From: Sclerotinia nivalis
Lineage: Eukaryota > Ascomycota > Leotiomycetes > Helotiales > Sclerotiniaceae
Assembly (NCBI GenBank): GCA_029531795.1
Contig: JAPEIS010000010.1
Span: 1,674,001-1,738,000, forward strand
Length of the DNA stretch: 64,000 nucleotides
Direction: 5' to 3'
Part shown: positions 1 through 11,259 of the stretch, piece after piece
Numbering within the stretch: position 1 is the first letter of the stretch
How the letters are laid out: the number at the start of each line of letters is the position of its first letter
Made by a program: the position numbers and the translations under genes
The notes under the pieces: generated by a model
What the model was told of the DNA's origin: nothing
Database searches by the model: none
Seen by the model: the letters and a program-made list of their open reading frames with translations, nothing else

Positions 1-95
1 TAATTCCTTCTAAGGATTCTTTTGTAAAGAATTTTTATATTCCTTTATAAGGAAAATGAATTATTTATCCGGAGGGATAATTGTATTATATTCGT

Positions 96-368
96 CTATA
101 ATATATTAATGGTACAAATGTTTGAAAGTAGAAACATATTCAGATTGTTTAACTTTAATGAGTTCCTAATAACGTTGTCTAGTTTCCTTTTGTTTTTCGA
201 TAGAATAATTGATTGATCAGTAGTCTTTTTTCTTACAAATATAGCATCTACGATGTTTTTTATCTTGGAATTTTGTATTAGAGCTTGAAAGATAAAATAG
301 AATTCTTCGATTGCTTTTATAAATCCGATTTGTATAATATACTTCCTTTTAAAAAGGATTGAATTCAA
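96..368 (-). pseudogene. Copia-A gag, C-terminal fragment (copy 1)
   Basis: A 90-codon open block within a broken gag frame. It is K/R/I/N-rich and matches the blocks at about 12780-13030 (copy 3) and 56080-56300 (copy 4). In the better copies this block holds a Cys-rich knuckle of the fungal copia type (YxCKKKG followed by a basic stretch). Here the Cys residues are largely lost. Gag would coat the element RNA in virus-like particles; this copy cannot make a full protein. The ATG at its start is incidental, because the real frame continues upstream through stops to about 1850. Confidence 0.6.
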
Positions 369-2442
369 AGAAAGATTTTTCTTGAAGCTATAATTATAAA
401 TTGTTATTGTTGAATGGAAGATTGTAAATTATAATACTAAAATATATTTTACTGATTTGGTCTGTATATATTGAGGCAGGGTCAAAACAAGCTAACTTAT
501 ATACAGAGTGAGAGTGATAAGTAATAATGATCTTCAATAATATAGAAGGTTTATTTTGTTGATCGATAAAAAGATTGAATCGAAGATTCCGAAACGTATT
601 AATTAGTTTTTCGAAGTATTCAAGGGTAATAGTGATAAAGTTGTTCTTCTGAATCGAAATTAGTAAGATGAATATCTATTTGGTGAAAATTATTCATTGA
701 TATTCTTGATTTTCAAAATAATTATATATATAGTGTATGCTTTCGTCAAAAGATAGTTTGCAAGAATTGATAATAGTGAAATAGAAGTTTAATATTTTGT
801 TTTATAACATTATAGAAAAAGTTAAATTGTAATAGAAAGAGGATAAATTGATTTTGTTGTATTGATTATAGAAAATAACAAATTTGTATTGAATACTATT
901 ATTGGAATCGCTGTACTTTATATCTCTATTGTAAAGCTTGCTAAGGTTTATAATATTTTGAATAACTTTTTTGTCCCTTTCAAGGGTAGCAATATAAGGA
1001 TCAATTGTTTAAAGTGGATTATTGTTATTATGATCCTGAAGTAATTCAATTTGATTAATGTTCTTTTTGATATCGATGGTATTACTAAAGATTGAAGAAT
1101 CATATGTATCAATCGAAGTGAGCTTTTCGAGATGGTATCGAAGTGTAGGGGATATTATATTTAAGAAATATAAGAGTCATTCTCGCAATTGTTTATTTGT
1201 CTATATAGAATATTTATAAATAAAAGTATCGACAAGATTCTTTCCCAAAGTATTCTTATCAGTTTTGTTGATATAGAAACCGTTCTCACAAAGAATATTT
1301 CGAAGAAATGTTAAATAAAGGCAACGAGTTAGAACAAAATTTTCTATTATTCAATCCTTAAAATTCTTTTTAAAAGTATTACTAACCTTTTCATTGTATA
1401 TCCTAATATATTGATATTGATATCTACAAAATAAGATGTATTCCTATACCAAATTCTACTCTTTTTCGTTAGAATCAGTAATAGAATCGTATCTCTTCTT
1501 CAAACCCTTATAAACTTATTCTATAAACTTGAGATCGTCTATAGCAATTAAATAATTAACTATAACTATAATTTCGTAATGTATAATTATATAATATATA
1601 TGAAAAATTAAAGAGTTGAAAAAAAATAAGGTTTTTGAAAAAGGAAGATTGTATATTTTGATAATGATAATTGATAATAAAGTTGATAGTGTATAGTATA
1701 GAATGGATGTAGCGTTTCGAAAATTTTCCAAAGAGATTCGAAAAACTGTTAGAATGAAGGGATCGTATCAATCATAAAAGTTGAATATAGTATAATAATA
1801 CGAAAATTTGAAAAAATTAAAGCGAAGTAATCGGAATTCTACCAAAAATGATACAATTCGAAGAAGATTCATTGTTTAATGATACTTCATCAAAAGTAAA
1901 TCAAAATAGATTATGATACAATATGGAGAATAATCTCTGAATCAGATTTTTGTAGCAAAAATGTTCTCAAAATATATCTGAAAAATAGATTGATTGTAAT
2001 ATAATAACGAAAGTAGCATTTTCGAAGGTTTTTAAATAGAAAATTGAGCGAAATAAATCGAAATGAATCGAAAGGTTTCGGGATAGCGCATATACCGAGG
2101 TTACAATAGTTTTCGGCCTTTCTGGTTGATCGAATAAAAAGGAAATGGATCGAATTTGAATAAGGAAAAGGATAGATGGTAGAATTCGAATAGATAATAA
2201 TGGTAGATATGAAAATTGAGACTATTCGGAGTTTTCGTAATAATAGTTTGAAATTTGAATCGATTCGAATTCGAAAATGATAGATTTAAAGTAGGATTTT
2301 GAAGAAAAGGATTGGTAATGACGCAAATGATATATAAAAGAGAATTGAAGTATTATAAAGATCATTATCGAATGAAAAATGAGGTTATTCGGAGTTTTAA
2401 AAAAGATTTTTGAAAATGGTTTAATTTGTGATTGCTAATTAA

Positions 2443-2684
2443 TATCGGTACAACTGTGTGATCGTTGTATCCGATAGAAATGATCAAAATGTTTATGATT
2501 GTATTGAGATTATTCACAAAAGAGATTCCCGTAAGGGCGTTTGGATTGCTACGTAATTGACCCCTAAATTAAAGATTATATTGCGCATCAAGGTTCGAAA
2601 GAACCATTGAATGCGAATGGCCTCAATATAGAAGCCTTCGCTTAAATGAGGATCATATACTTTAAGAGTACGTGAATACCAACA
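2443..2684 (-). repeat. 5' LTR of Copia-A copy 1
   Basis: Reads TGTTGGTATTC at its start (2684 end, minus strand) and TACCGATA at its end (2443), where TACCGACA is the unmutated form. It is 242 bp, the same length as the LTRs of copies 2 and 3. Its start is cleaner than its end, as in the other 5' LTRs of this window. Confidence 0.9.
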
Positions 2685-3640
2685 ATTATATTATAAATTG
2701 TTATAAATTGAGAATGTTCTTTTATATTATCTATTCTAGTTTGATTAAATTAGAAGGTAGAATGAAAATCGTTGAAGTGGTTTAATTCTGATGAGTTTAT
2801 CTTTTATATAATGATGATTCCTATATAGAATCCAATGTTGAGATTATTTTCTTAGTGATATTGTTGTATATATAATTGTTTTCGGGTATGTGTTGATTGC
2901 TTTGGGGTATGGTATTGGAAGAGAGGTGATTCTGATGGGTAATCGAATAATTGAAATTCAAATGGGTTGATTTGAATCTTGAATATTTCAATCTTTATAA
3001 AGTAAGTTCTTTTAGGTATTTTTTTAAGATTATAAATCTATAAATCTTTAATGAATCTATTGAGAGACGGTGTAAAGTATGGCAATCTTTCTGGTGATTG
3101 GATTTCCTTTATGATATATTTTGATTGATTATATTAGTGTACTTGTTTTTTTTGGAATGTTGTAATTAATTGATTGGAGAAGGTTTTAGATTACTTTTGT
3201 ATTCATTATGAAGAATTTCGGTAATACAATTAATAGATTCAAACTCCATAATCTCTATATCAATATATTCTGTAAAATTGGAATTCGAATTATCGTTATG
3301 AATATCCTTTTGAGTATCGTTATCATTTTTATTTGTAAGATATAGTTGTCTTTTAATAACAGAATCGGTATTTCCAGTTTTTTCAATAGAAAAATCGATT
3401 GATATTTGTATATCTTCATTACTTGTTTCATCAATATCATCTGAAAAATTAAATGAATTGGATAATCCTAGATTGGGTTTTATATTTTTATTATTATCCT
3501 TTAGATTTGCTTTCACCTTCGAGTTCAATTCGTTTATGAATAGTAGTAGATTTGAAGTATACTTGGTAATTGAATTCAAAATTTTCCGATCAATGAAAAT
3601 AAATAAGTAAATGAAATTATTATAATTATTTTTATATTAA
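2685..3640. other. Unassigned A+T-rich segment with a 137-codon minus-strand open frame
   Basis: I could not match this segment to any family in the window. The minus strand has an open frame at 3166-3579 whose product is rich in N, D, S and I and shows no motif I recognise. The plus strand is G-rich relative to C, the reverse of the Gypsy-1 coding strand that begins just to the right. It may be the gag of Gypsy-1 mutated beyond recognition, or a separate remnant that received Copia-A copy 1. No function is proposed. Confidence 0.35.
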
Positions 3641-3650
3641 ATATACTGTA

Positions 3651-3959
3651 TTGATTAGAAATCAAGTTCGAAAGAATCCTTTGTTTGACAATCACATTAG
3701 AGATTCCACTCCCTTGTATAAGAATACCAAGCCTGAATATATCGGAAGAGAAAAGTTGACTATCCTTAGATTTATTCCGAATTTCAAATCTCATCTCCTT
3801 ATTTTATCTTCCCCTTGTTTTAAATGCAAAGCTCTCAACTAGACTAAGGATCATATATACCCCTTCGATATCCACAAGGTTGATACAATCTTCGAAAACA
3901 AAGGAACTATTTCAGAAATTCTTGATTCTGATTCATATAAATCGGGAAAGGATTAATCC
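3651..3959 (+). pseudogene. Gypsy-1 gag C-terminus with degraded zinc knuckle
   Basis: The frame from 3651 encodes a basic stretch ending in CFKCKALN. A stop follows where Gln is expected, then TKDHIYP. The spacing is like a CX2CX4HX4C knuckle whose last Cys is gone. It lies directly upstream of the protease, the usual place for the nucleocapsid end of gag. Assignment rests on position and the partial knuckle. Confidence 0.5.
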
Positions 3960-4012
3960 TTGGGAAAATCTCCTCCCAAAGTTATCAATATGATCTTAAA
4001 TATATTGATCTA

Positions 4013-4222
4013 TTGAGTCTTATAGATAACAATAGTTTTCTATTTCTCTATTACTTTTTAACTTATGGTTTCCAAATCCGGTTTTCCGTATTAGCAGATA
4101 CTGGAGCCCTTATTTATTTGTTTATTAATATTCGTTTTATATATCAATTCTTTCGATATATTAGTATTCTTATTATTCCTTTAAACAATTCTATTCCTAT
4201 TCAAGGATATAATGGCCGATAA
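4013..4222 (+). pseudogene. Gypsy-1 aspartic protease fragment
   Basis: A 69-codon block with the retropepsin active-site triplet intact (VLADTGA), followed by the hydrophobic strand typical of the fold. It sits between the gag knuckle and RT. The enzyme would cut the Gag-Pol polyprotein. Stops just before and after the block show that it is not expressed as a functional polyprotein. Confidence 0.65.
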
Positions 4223-5160
4223 GGTACCGTTATTATCTATTCTATTCGTTTAACATTTCGATTGAACAATAAAATCTTTTTTCAAGCTTTTTTATTATTA
4301 ATTGAGATAAGAAGAAATATCATTATTGAAGATCTATAATTCAAAATCTATAATATGATACCCCGGTCCTTCAATTATCAATTAATATAATCAAAACATT
4401 TATTATCAGTTCTATACTTTTCAAGGGACATCATCATTTCCAGAAAGTCTTTTTCAACCCTCAAACCACTATTCAATCCCGAAATTGAAGAAGATATACG
4501 ATATCGTAATGCTTTCTTCGAAATCGATTATATAGAATCTTCGCTTTTATTAATTAGATTTACCACTAGATATAAATAGGACTTACATATTAACTTTCGA
4601 CAAATGGAAAAGGAATTCAAAGAAAGCTCACCTATAGAATCATTTTTGCTCTTCTCCAAAAGCATCAAAAATCATAATTTGTTCCCCTCCGTAGGGATTA
4701 AAACCGATTTAATACTTTCCAAAAGGATCAAATTAATTAATCGTTTTGCTTTTCTGAATAAGCTATTCTCTGAATATTATTAACCAAACTATTTATCCCA
4801 GATTGTTATTGATATTATTACAATCTCCACTAAAGCTTTCAAAATACATAGTCGTCGTTACGATAATATCATTTTCTTCATTAGTATTCACAAAATCAAT
4901 ATAATGCTGAAAAATTGAATGAGGAATACCAATAATAAGGAACTTTAAGAATTATTTCAAAAAATTCTTTAAATGTATTATAAATATCTCGAAATCTTTT
5001 CAAAAAAGGAATCTAACAAATTACCCCAATATATAATATATAATATATAATTATAAAATCGAAATTCTATCAAATACCCAATTCAGAATTAGCCCTATTT
5101 ATAATATATCCTCGGAAGAACTTTTAATTGTTAAGGAATATTTTATCGATAATCTTAAAA

Positions 5161-5905
5161 AGGATTTCATTGAAACTAGTTTTTTTTTATTCGCTGTATT
5201 AATACTCTTTATTTCCAAATCAAATGATGGCTTATATTTCTGTATCGATTTTCAACGATTCAAAGGAATGAATACCCTTTGCTATTGATCGATAAGATCT
5301 TAGTGTATATCTCAAAATCTAAAATATTTATGAAGTTAGATATTCGATAAGCATTCTATCGAATTCATATATATCCCGATTTCGAAGATTTAACCACATT
5401 CCGAATATGATACAGAATTTATAAATATAAAGTTTTGTCCTTTGGACTGATCAATAATCCTATTATTTATCAATATTATATAAATAACGTTTTTTTCGAT
5501 CTTTTAAATATAATCTATATAGTTTACCTGAACGATATCTTAATCTACTTCGAAAACAAAATAGAATACAAAATATATATATTATAAATTCTTAATCGCT
5601 TTTATAAAACTGGATTACAAGCCGATATCAATAAATATGAATTTAATATTAAAAAAACTAAATACTTTGAATTTATTATCTCTATCGAAAAAGTGGAAAT
5701 AAATTCAAAAAAGATTGAAATTGTAAAAGAATAGAAAACTCCTATAAATATTAAAAGAATCTAATCCTTTTTAGGATTTTGCAATTTTTACAAATACTTT
5801 ATTCAAGATTTCGAATGAATCGTCTATCCGTTTATCAATTTGACAAAGAAAGACTCTCTATATATATAGAATAACAATTGTATTGTTATCTTTGATCGCT
5901 TTAAA
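5161..5905 (+). pseudogene. Gypsy-1 reverse transcriptase
   Basis: The frame shows the Ty3/gypsy RT landmarks in order: YFCIDFQRFKG, a LDIR-type block, the FGLINNP block, VYLNDILIY, and SFLGFCNFYKYFIQDF at the RT/RNase H border. The catalytic YxDD box reads YLND, losing the first of its two metal-binding aspartates. Several in-frame stops interrupt it. The end is set by the Copia-A copy 2 insertion. Confidence 0.75.
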
Positions 5906-5910
5906 CAAAT

Positions 5911-6152
5911 TGTCGGTACGACTCCGTAATCGTCGTATCCGATAGAAATGATCAAAACGTTTATAATCGTATTGAGGTTATTCACAAAAGAGATTCCCGT
6001 GAGGGCGTTTGGATTGTTATGCAATTGACCTTTAAATTAAAGGTTATATTGTGCATCAAGGCTCGAAAGAACCATTGAGTGCGAATAGCCTCAATATAGA
6101 AGCCTTCGCTTAAGTAAGGATTATATACTTTAAAAGCATATAAATATCAATA
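5911..6152 (-). repeat. 3' LTR of Copia-A copy 2
   Basis: 242 bp. Its outer edge (5911) is clean, reading TGTCGGTACG on the plus strand. Its inner edge (6152) is mutated, reading TATTGAT for TGTTGGT. Preceded by the target duplication CAAAT. Confidence 0.93.
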
Positions 6153-6564
6153 CTAATTATCTTCTTAAAAAAATGATTAGCTATAATAAATATAGATACA
6201 AAAACGAAATAGAAAAACCCAAAATCATAATATCCGAAAATCTAAACCTCAATGTTTGGAAACCTTAAATCTTAATATCTGTTCTTTCCACCCATATCTC
6301 CATTTCCAATTTAACCTTATTTGTATCAATCAATTCCTTTAAAACTTGATAGGGCTTAGCCTTCGTCATTGCATCAACAAAGTTAGTATTTCCATCAATC
6401 CAACGGATCTTCTGAATCTTTTATCTCTTATATGATTAACGAATATACATCAAATCGATCATCAATTGCTTTTCGTATATAGTACTGAATCTAATAAAGC
6501 ATTCGTAAAGTGATTTCGAATCAATATATACTACAAATGAAATAGAATAATCACAAATAGCTAT

Positions 6565-7158
6565 TTAATCGAAAGAAAACTTTATAGCATTTACTATATC
6601 GAATTTAAGAATCATTGTATAAAATTCTGAAATTAGTATATTTCTAGTAACTCTTTTGCATTTAACAAAAATCCAATAAAGGATATTCGTGTTTTTGGAT
6701 TTGTTTGTTAGAATTATAATATACCCGATTTGAAAAGAGTGATCAGAGTTATTTGCAAATCCTATATCTACAAATACAAAAAGAGTAAAGATCTTTAAAT
6801 CGAAAGGAACGAATCTCAATCCTTTGGTAGTATTATGGAATTGCCAAAAAAGAATCTTATTCAAAAATTCAATATCTTCTGGAGTAAAATCGGTGATTTG
6901 AATAGTGCGAGATAATGAATATACAGTCTTTGGTTGGATGAGATTAGCAATATATACTCCTTTAGTTCGTTGAGCAATGTATTGTTCTTGAGTTGAAGTA
7001 TTCTTTGGTAATTTGCCTCTAATACCTTTAAGATCTACAGGGTTAAAAATGATTTGTTGAAGGTTTTTGCAATATTGCTCCTGAATTAGATTGATAATAC
7101 CATCGACCAATGATACAATAGCTTTATTGAATTTGAAAGAGTTTGTTTCTGTTAACAT
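6565..7158 (-). pseudogene. Copia-A RNase H region (copy 2)
   Basis: 197 codons open, unusually long for this window. It corresponds to the C-terminal part of copia pol: a block with IEFLNKILFWQFHNT, then FVDIGFANNSDHSFQIGYII, which fits the first RNase H Asp region of copia elements, and a YWIFVKCKRVTR block. The downstream part (6153-6564) is broken by stops before the 3' LTR. RNase H would remove the RNA template during reverse transcription. Identical blocks occur at 15640-16260 (copy 3) and 58960-59528 (copy 4). Confidence 0.75.
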
Positions 7159-7200
7159 CTTACGATCTTTTGTTTGAAAATTGATAGCTTTGAGTTGTTT

Positions 7201-7881
7201 CTACTCTAATTCAGTAAATGCTTTATCGGCGACAATAAGTATATCGTCGATTTGAATATCAATAAATACAAGTATATTGTTGTTTCGATAAAAAAGACAA
7301 TAATCATAAGTTGAAACTGTAAGGCCGAGATGATTCGTATGATAATCATAGTATATTTTGAACCAATGATTATCTGATTTTGCAATACTATACAAAGGTT
7401 TCTTTACTTGAAGAACGATATCCTATAGAAAATGCATTTTCTGAAAAGGATGAATATAAAATGATCGATTTAGCTCCGTTGTAATCTGAATATAGACTTG
7501 TGAGATATCGCGAAGGTAAATATGAATGTTTTTCGGTTTAAAGATTGAAATCAGAATCAATAGTTTTCGTTGACTAATCTTTTGTAGAGTTGGGGATTGA
7601 ATCAAAACAGTTTCTTTTCTAGTATTGTTGTATACTTGAACTACTAATCGTGATTTCTTTATAATCTTATTGGTTTCGGTGTATTTAATCTTATCGACGA
7701 ATTGGTTTCCGAAGATACGAGTTCTGATAGAAATTGAAGAAATAGAAACGTTTTCGAAAGTTCTTTTTTTCAATAATCTTTTGATCTCTTTTTTACAAGA
7801 ATCGATAAAATTAAACTTAGATGAGATAGTTTCAAGATCTTCGTTTGTTAGGAAAATAGTTAAATCAGGGTTTGATATCAA
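7201..7881 (-). pseudogene. Copia-A reverse transcriptase (copy 2)
   Basis: Two open blocks (7201-7395 and 7423-7881) in a copia-type RT. The N-terminal block has IFGNQFVDKIK, SRLVVQVYN and IQSPTLQKISQRKLL, matching the fungal copia pattern of RFVDEIK, SRLVVQAYN and TQSPTxQRxSQR. The C-terminal block carries IDIQIDDILIVADK, the copia version of the YxDD box with both aspartates kept. A stop between the blocks breaks the enzyme. It is among the best-preserved RT copies of this family here. Confidence 0.8.
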
Positions 7882-7904
7882 TGATGTTTCTGAAAAATAT
7901 TGAT

Positions 7905-8580
7905 GAACTATAGGGATTTCAATTCGATCTAAAGGATGTTGTACAGTGTAACTAATAGAATAGGTGATAGCAGATATAGAGAATGCTATTGTACAAACAA
8001 TTGTATTTCAATCAGGTTTCTGTATTGGATTTGATGAATCTGGATTTTGATTGATTGATTCTGGGTTGTTAGAAGAGTTGATTTCTTTATTAGGATTATC
8101 AAGTAAATCTATTGCTTTTTTTAGTTTGGAATAGTATGGTTTTATAATAGTACTTTTGAATTCAGTAATTCTATTAGAAAGTTGAATTTTATAGGTTTCG
8201 TTATTAATTTCGAGAAAGGGAAATAAATTTTTTCATTTGTTTTTCTTTAAAGTAGTAGCTTTTCGTTATATCAAAATATCAGAATTGATAGGGAGATTAT
8301 GAATATAATCTGTTGAAGGATCATTTCATTGATTCAAGGTATTATTAATTTGTTTTTATATACAAAGTTTGTGAATCTTTTATATAACTTTTTCAATGGT
8401 TGTAGTTCGTTATAGAATAATAGGATTTAAAGGATCTAGATTGGAGATTTTAGAGTATATTTCAAATACAAGTAGTATAGGAATTAAACTATTTGAATCA
8501 ACTAAATCATTTATAGTTTTTATAATCATTTGGAGATGTATATCCCGTATAATATTAGGTTTTTGAATTATCTCTTTAAT
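7905..8580 (-). pseudogene. Copia-A integrase C-terminus and pol linker (copy 2, right part cut by Gypsy-2)
   Basis: Contains the end of the integrase core (IRDIHLQMIIKTINDLVD) and the variable linker to RT. The frame is cut at 8580 by Gypsy-2 and resumes at 20664, after the TTAAT duplication. The open frame that appears to start at 8616 begins inside the Gypsy-2 LTR, so that start is an artefact. Confidence 0.7.
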
Positions 8581-8793
8581 TATCACGGAGGCAACAGGCA
8601 GAATAACAGGAATCACTTTTATTAATAAGATGTAGTTCGAAGAGCTATGTTTCTATAGAAGGAATGGTTTCTTAAATATATTTATGTATAGCGTTAGCCC
8701 CGATCGGAGCTAGTCTATATTTATCCGAGGTTCGATTCTTATGGGTTGGAACCCGAGTGGTCTCTATATATTATATATGGGGATTCTGTAACA
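8581..8793 (-). repeat. 3' LTR of Gypsy-2
   Basis: 213 bp. The outer edge at 8581 is clean (CCTCCGTGATA on the minus strand) and the inner edge at 8793 is mutated (TGTTACAGAATCC for TGTCACGGGGTCC). Confidence 0.93.
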
Positions 8794-8811
8794 GTATCTC
8801 CCTTTTTAGGG

Positions 8812-9070
8812 TCGAGCTCCGTTGAGACGATTAGGGGGATTAGGTTTATCCGGATAATGATGGTGGTAATTACGGATCAGTTCTTAAGTATTCTTCAAAT
8901 ACTCTGCAGGTTTTTCGGTAGATGTATTATAGTCTATCTATCGGATAGTATATTTCAGGTGGGGGCTATTACGGCCCTGATGTTCTCATTGGGAATTCAG
9001 GACTTTCTTTATATCGAATTGCTTAATACCTTCAACTTCGATAAAAGGAGGGAGCAGATTGTGTTGATTG
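8812..9070 (-). pseudogene. Gypsy-2 C-terminal chromodomain
   Basis: The minus-strand frame reads FDIKKVLNSQ, a stop, then HLKYTIR and a stop at an expected Trp, then IDY and YHHHYPDKPNPPNRLN. This has the architecture of a chromodomain (xxxILDSR, LKYxVKWxGY, then a helix ending RYPDKP) and matches 54960-55240 in Gypsy-5. Such domains tether chromovirus integrase to methylated histone H3. An antisense open frame of 118 codons (8746-9102, plus) overlaps it and is not a gene. Confidence 0.7.
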
Positions 9071-10460
9071 GAAACAGAATCATTATTGGCAAGATACAAT
9101 AGATTAATATAAAAGACCGGGTGATTCCTTATAGAGGTAAAAAACTCCAATTCATAAATATACAAGTTTATGATCTTTAGGATTCGGAAGGGATTTAAGT
9201 TCTTCTAATCTAGTTTCTTTTAGAGATGAAGAGTTCGAATATTTTTAGCATTAAGTTAGATTAAATTTCCAAACTAGTATCGATAGATAAGCGAACAGTG
9301 GGAATCGATATTCTTCGAATAGCAGACTTGATTAGCAATCAGTTTGGTTTTCAGGTGATCGACGATCGACTTCATTTTTTTGATGAATTCTTTAGCATCC
9401 AGGACTCCAGAACGATCAAAGAGTATAGCGGGTTCGAAACCTATTCGGGAATGGAAATTGTAATTAGCAAAGAATAGCAATAAACAGAAGCCTTCGGATT
9501 AAACAGAATTAATCGAGAATTCGACGATCGATAGTTATTCGAATTAGTTGTTCTATAAGTAGGATATATATAAATGAAGATATTGTTCGAATATTATATT
9601 TGCTTTTTTTATTTGTTTATCGATTTCAGAATGATAAGTTATTGATAGTTTCGAAGCAGTATCTAATCATTTACAGATATGTTTCTAGAAGTCAGAGATA
9701 AACTGAATTTCATGATCGAATATAATAGTTTGCAATAGGTTGTGGAATTTTTATATATGTTTCAGGAACAGACGAAAGACTTCTTCGGAATTACAGATTC
9801 CTTGGTAGAATAGGAAATGCTTTATTTTGATCAATCAATCGATTACAACAAATATCGCATCGTATTCAGAACTTTTCGAAAGATAAATAATAAAATCGAT
9901 TGAAATATCTTTCCAGGTTTGTTACAGGATTGAGAGAGGGTGTAAGACTCCTTTTTGTTTTTTACGGTTCGGAGTGGTTCGATAGCAATTATAACAATTA
10001 TACATCCAATAGGAAATATAATTGTAATAGCCAAACCAATAGTAGTTTCGGGAAAGTAATTCGAAGGTACAGGTATAATATAGGTATCCGGCAACAGAGG
10101 AATTGTGGATCATTCGGAGAAGTTTTGTTTTCAAAGGATGTAGTTAAAGATATAAAGTTTCTTATAATAATATAATAGATCATTGTTTATAGTATATTCA
10201 GATAATATAATATATAGATATTTAGCGGTATTCTTTTTTAAAGTCTTTAGGATCAATAACAGAAGCAGATCGGATAGATAAGCTTCAACGAACAGGGGTT
10301 TCAGTTTTTCAGGGGGTTCCAATTGTATAGATTCAAACAATTGAACAGGGATTGGGTTATCGGATATCGCAGGTGATTTAGGTTTACAGGTAGGTAATCT
10401 GGGTTTGCGGATAGATAGTTCGGGATTGCGGATAGACGATGAAGTATCGGTATAGGTTTG
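9071..10460 (-). pseudogene. Gypsy-2 integrase (C-terminal part of the copy)
   Basis: Includes LLFFANYNFHSRIGFEP (9274-9480), the block seen near the end of gypsy integrase catalytic cores, and blocks at 9843-10134 that match the zinc-binding and early-core region of Gypsy-5 (53880-54120). The N-terminal part ends at 10460, where Copia-A copy 3 entered, and resumes at 16896. The frame is broken repeatedly. Integrase would join the element cDNA to the genome. Confidence 0.7.
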
Positions 10461-10702
10461 TGTTGGCATTCACGTGCTCTTAAAGCATGTGATTCTCACT
10501 TAAGCGAAGGCTTCTATATTAAGGCCATTCGCACTCAATGGTTCTTTCGAACCTCGATGCGCAATATAACCTTTAATTTAGGGGTCAATTGTATAGCAAT
10601 CCAAGCGCCCTTATAGGAATCTCTTTTGTGAATAACCTCAATACGATTATAAATGTTTTGATCATCTCTATCGGATACGATGATTACAAAATCGTACCGA
10701 TA
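10461..10702 (+). repeat. 5' LTR of Copia-A copy 3
   Basis: Starts TGTTGGCATTCACGTGCTC (clean) and ends TCGTACCGATA (mutated from ACCGACA). 242 bp. Confidence 0.93.
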
Positions 10703-10724
10703 CTAATTAGTGATCACAAATTAG
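10703..10724 (+). repeat. 22-bp near-perfect palindrome directly after the Copia-A 5' LTR
   Basis: Begins CTAATTAG and ends CAAATTAG, with TGATCA at the centre; 10 of 11 base pairs match. It occupies the position where a primer-binding site is expected. Mutated versions follow the 5' LTR in the other Copia-A copies, and a 24-bp version follows the Copia-B 5' LTR (21430-21453). Confidence 0.7.
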
Positions 10725-11259
10725 ATTATTTTCAAAATCTTTTTCGAAAACTCCGAATAACCTCATTTTTCATTCGACAACAATCTCTATAATACTTCAA
10801 TTCTCTTTCATACACCATTTGCATCATTATCAATCCCCTCTTTCAAAATCCTACTTCAAATCTACTATTTTCGAACTCGAATCGATTCAAATTTCAAACC
10901 ATCACTACAAAAACTCTGAATAGTTTCAATTTTCATACCTATCATCATCACCTATTCGAATTCTATCATCTATCCTTTTCCTTATTCGAATTCGATCCAC
11001 TTTCTCTTTATTCGATCAACCAAAAAAGCTGAAAAGCTATTGCAATCTCGGTATATATGCCATCCCGAAACCTTTCGATTCATTTCAACTCATTTCGTTC
11101 AATTATCCATTCAAAAACCTTCAAAAACGTTACTCCCGTTATTGTATTGCAATCAATCTGTTTTTCAGGTACATTTTGAGTACGTTTTTATTACGAAAAC
11201 CTGATTCGGAGAACATTTTTTGTATTATGTTGTAATCTACTTTGATTTATCCTTAATGA

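Larger units (their letters stand above)
1..2684 (-). mobile_element. Copia-A retrotransposon, copy 1 (5' part; runs off the window)
   Basis: Minus-strand Ty1/copia-type element, cut by the window start. It has a 242-bp 5' LTR at 2443-2684 followed, towards lower coordinates, by the leader and gag. The sequence matches the gag half of copies 2, 3 and 4 in this window over its whole length and reaches the gag/protease border at base 1. Many stops interrupt the frame, in the pattern expected of RIP. The 5 bases after the LTR (2685-2689, ATTAT) are one half of the expected target-site duplication; the other half lies outside the window. Confidence 0.85.
3641..5910 (+). mobile_element. Gypsy-1 chromovirus, left fragment (gag end, protease, RT)
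   Basis: Plus-strand Ty3/gypsy element with domains in the order gag knuckle, protease, RT. It is interrupted at 5911 by Copia-A copy 2, and the pol frame resumes at 30319 after the CAAAT duplication, in the N-terminal part of RNase H. Its 5' LTR is not in the window; the left end may lie under or beyond Copia-A copy 1. The coding strand carries many stops where Gln or Trp codons are expected. It is the host of the largest nest here, so it is the oldest element that can be ordered. Confidence 0.75.

Noticed and set aside
8746..9102. Plus-strand ORF of 118 codons
   Set aside because: Antisense to the Gypsy-2 3' LTR and chromodomain, whose minus-strand reading shows the YPDKP motif and the polypurine tract.
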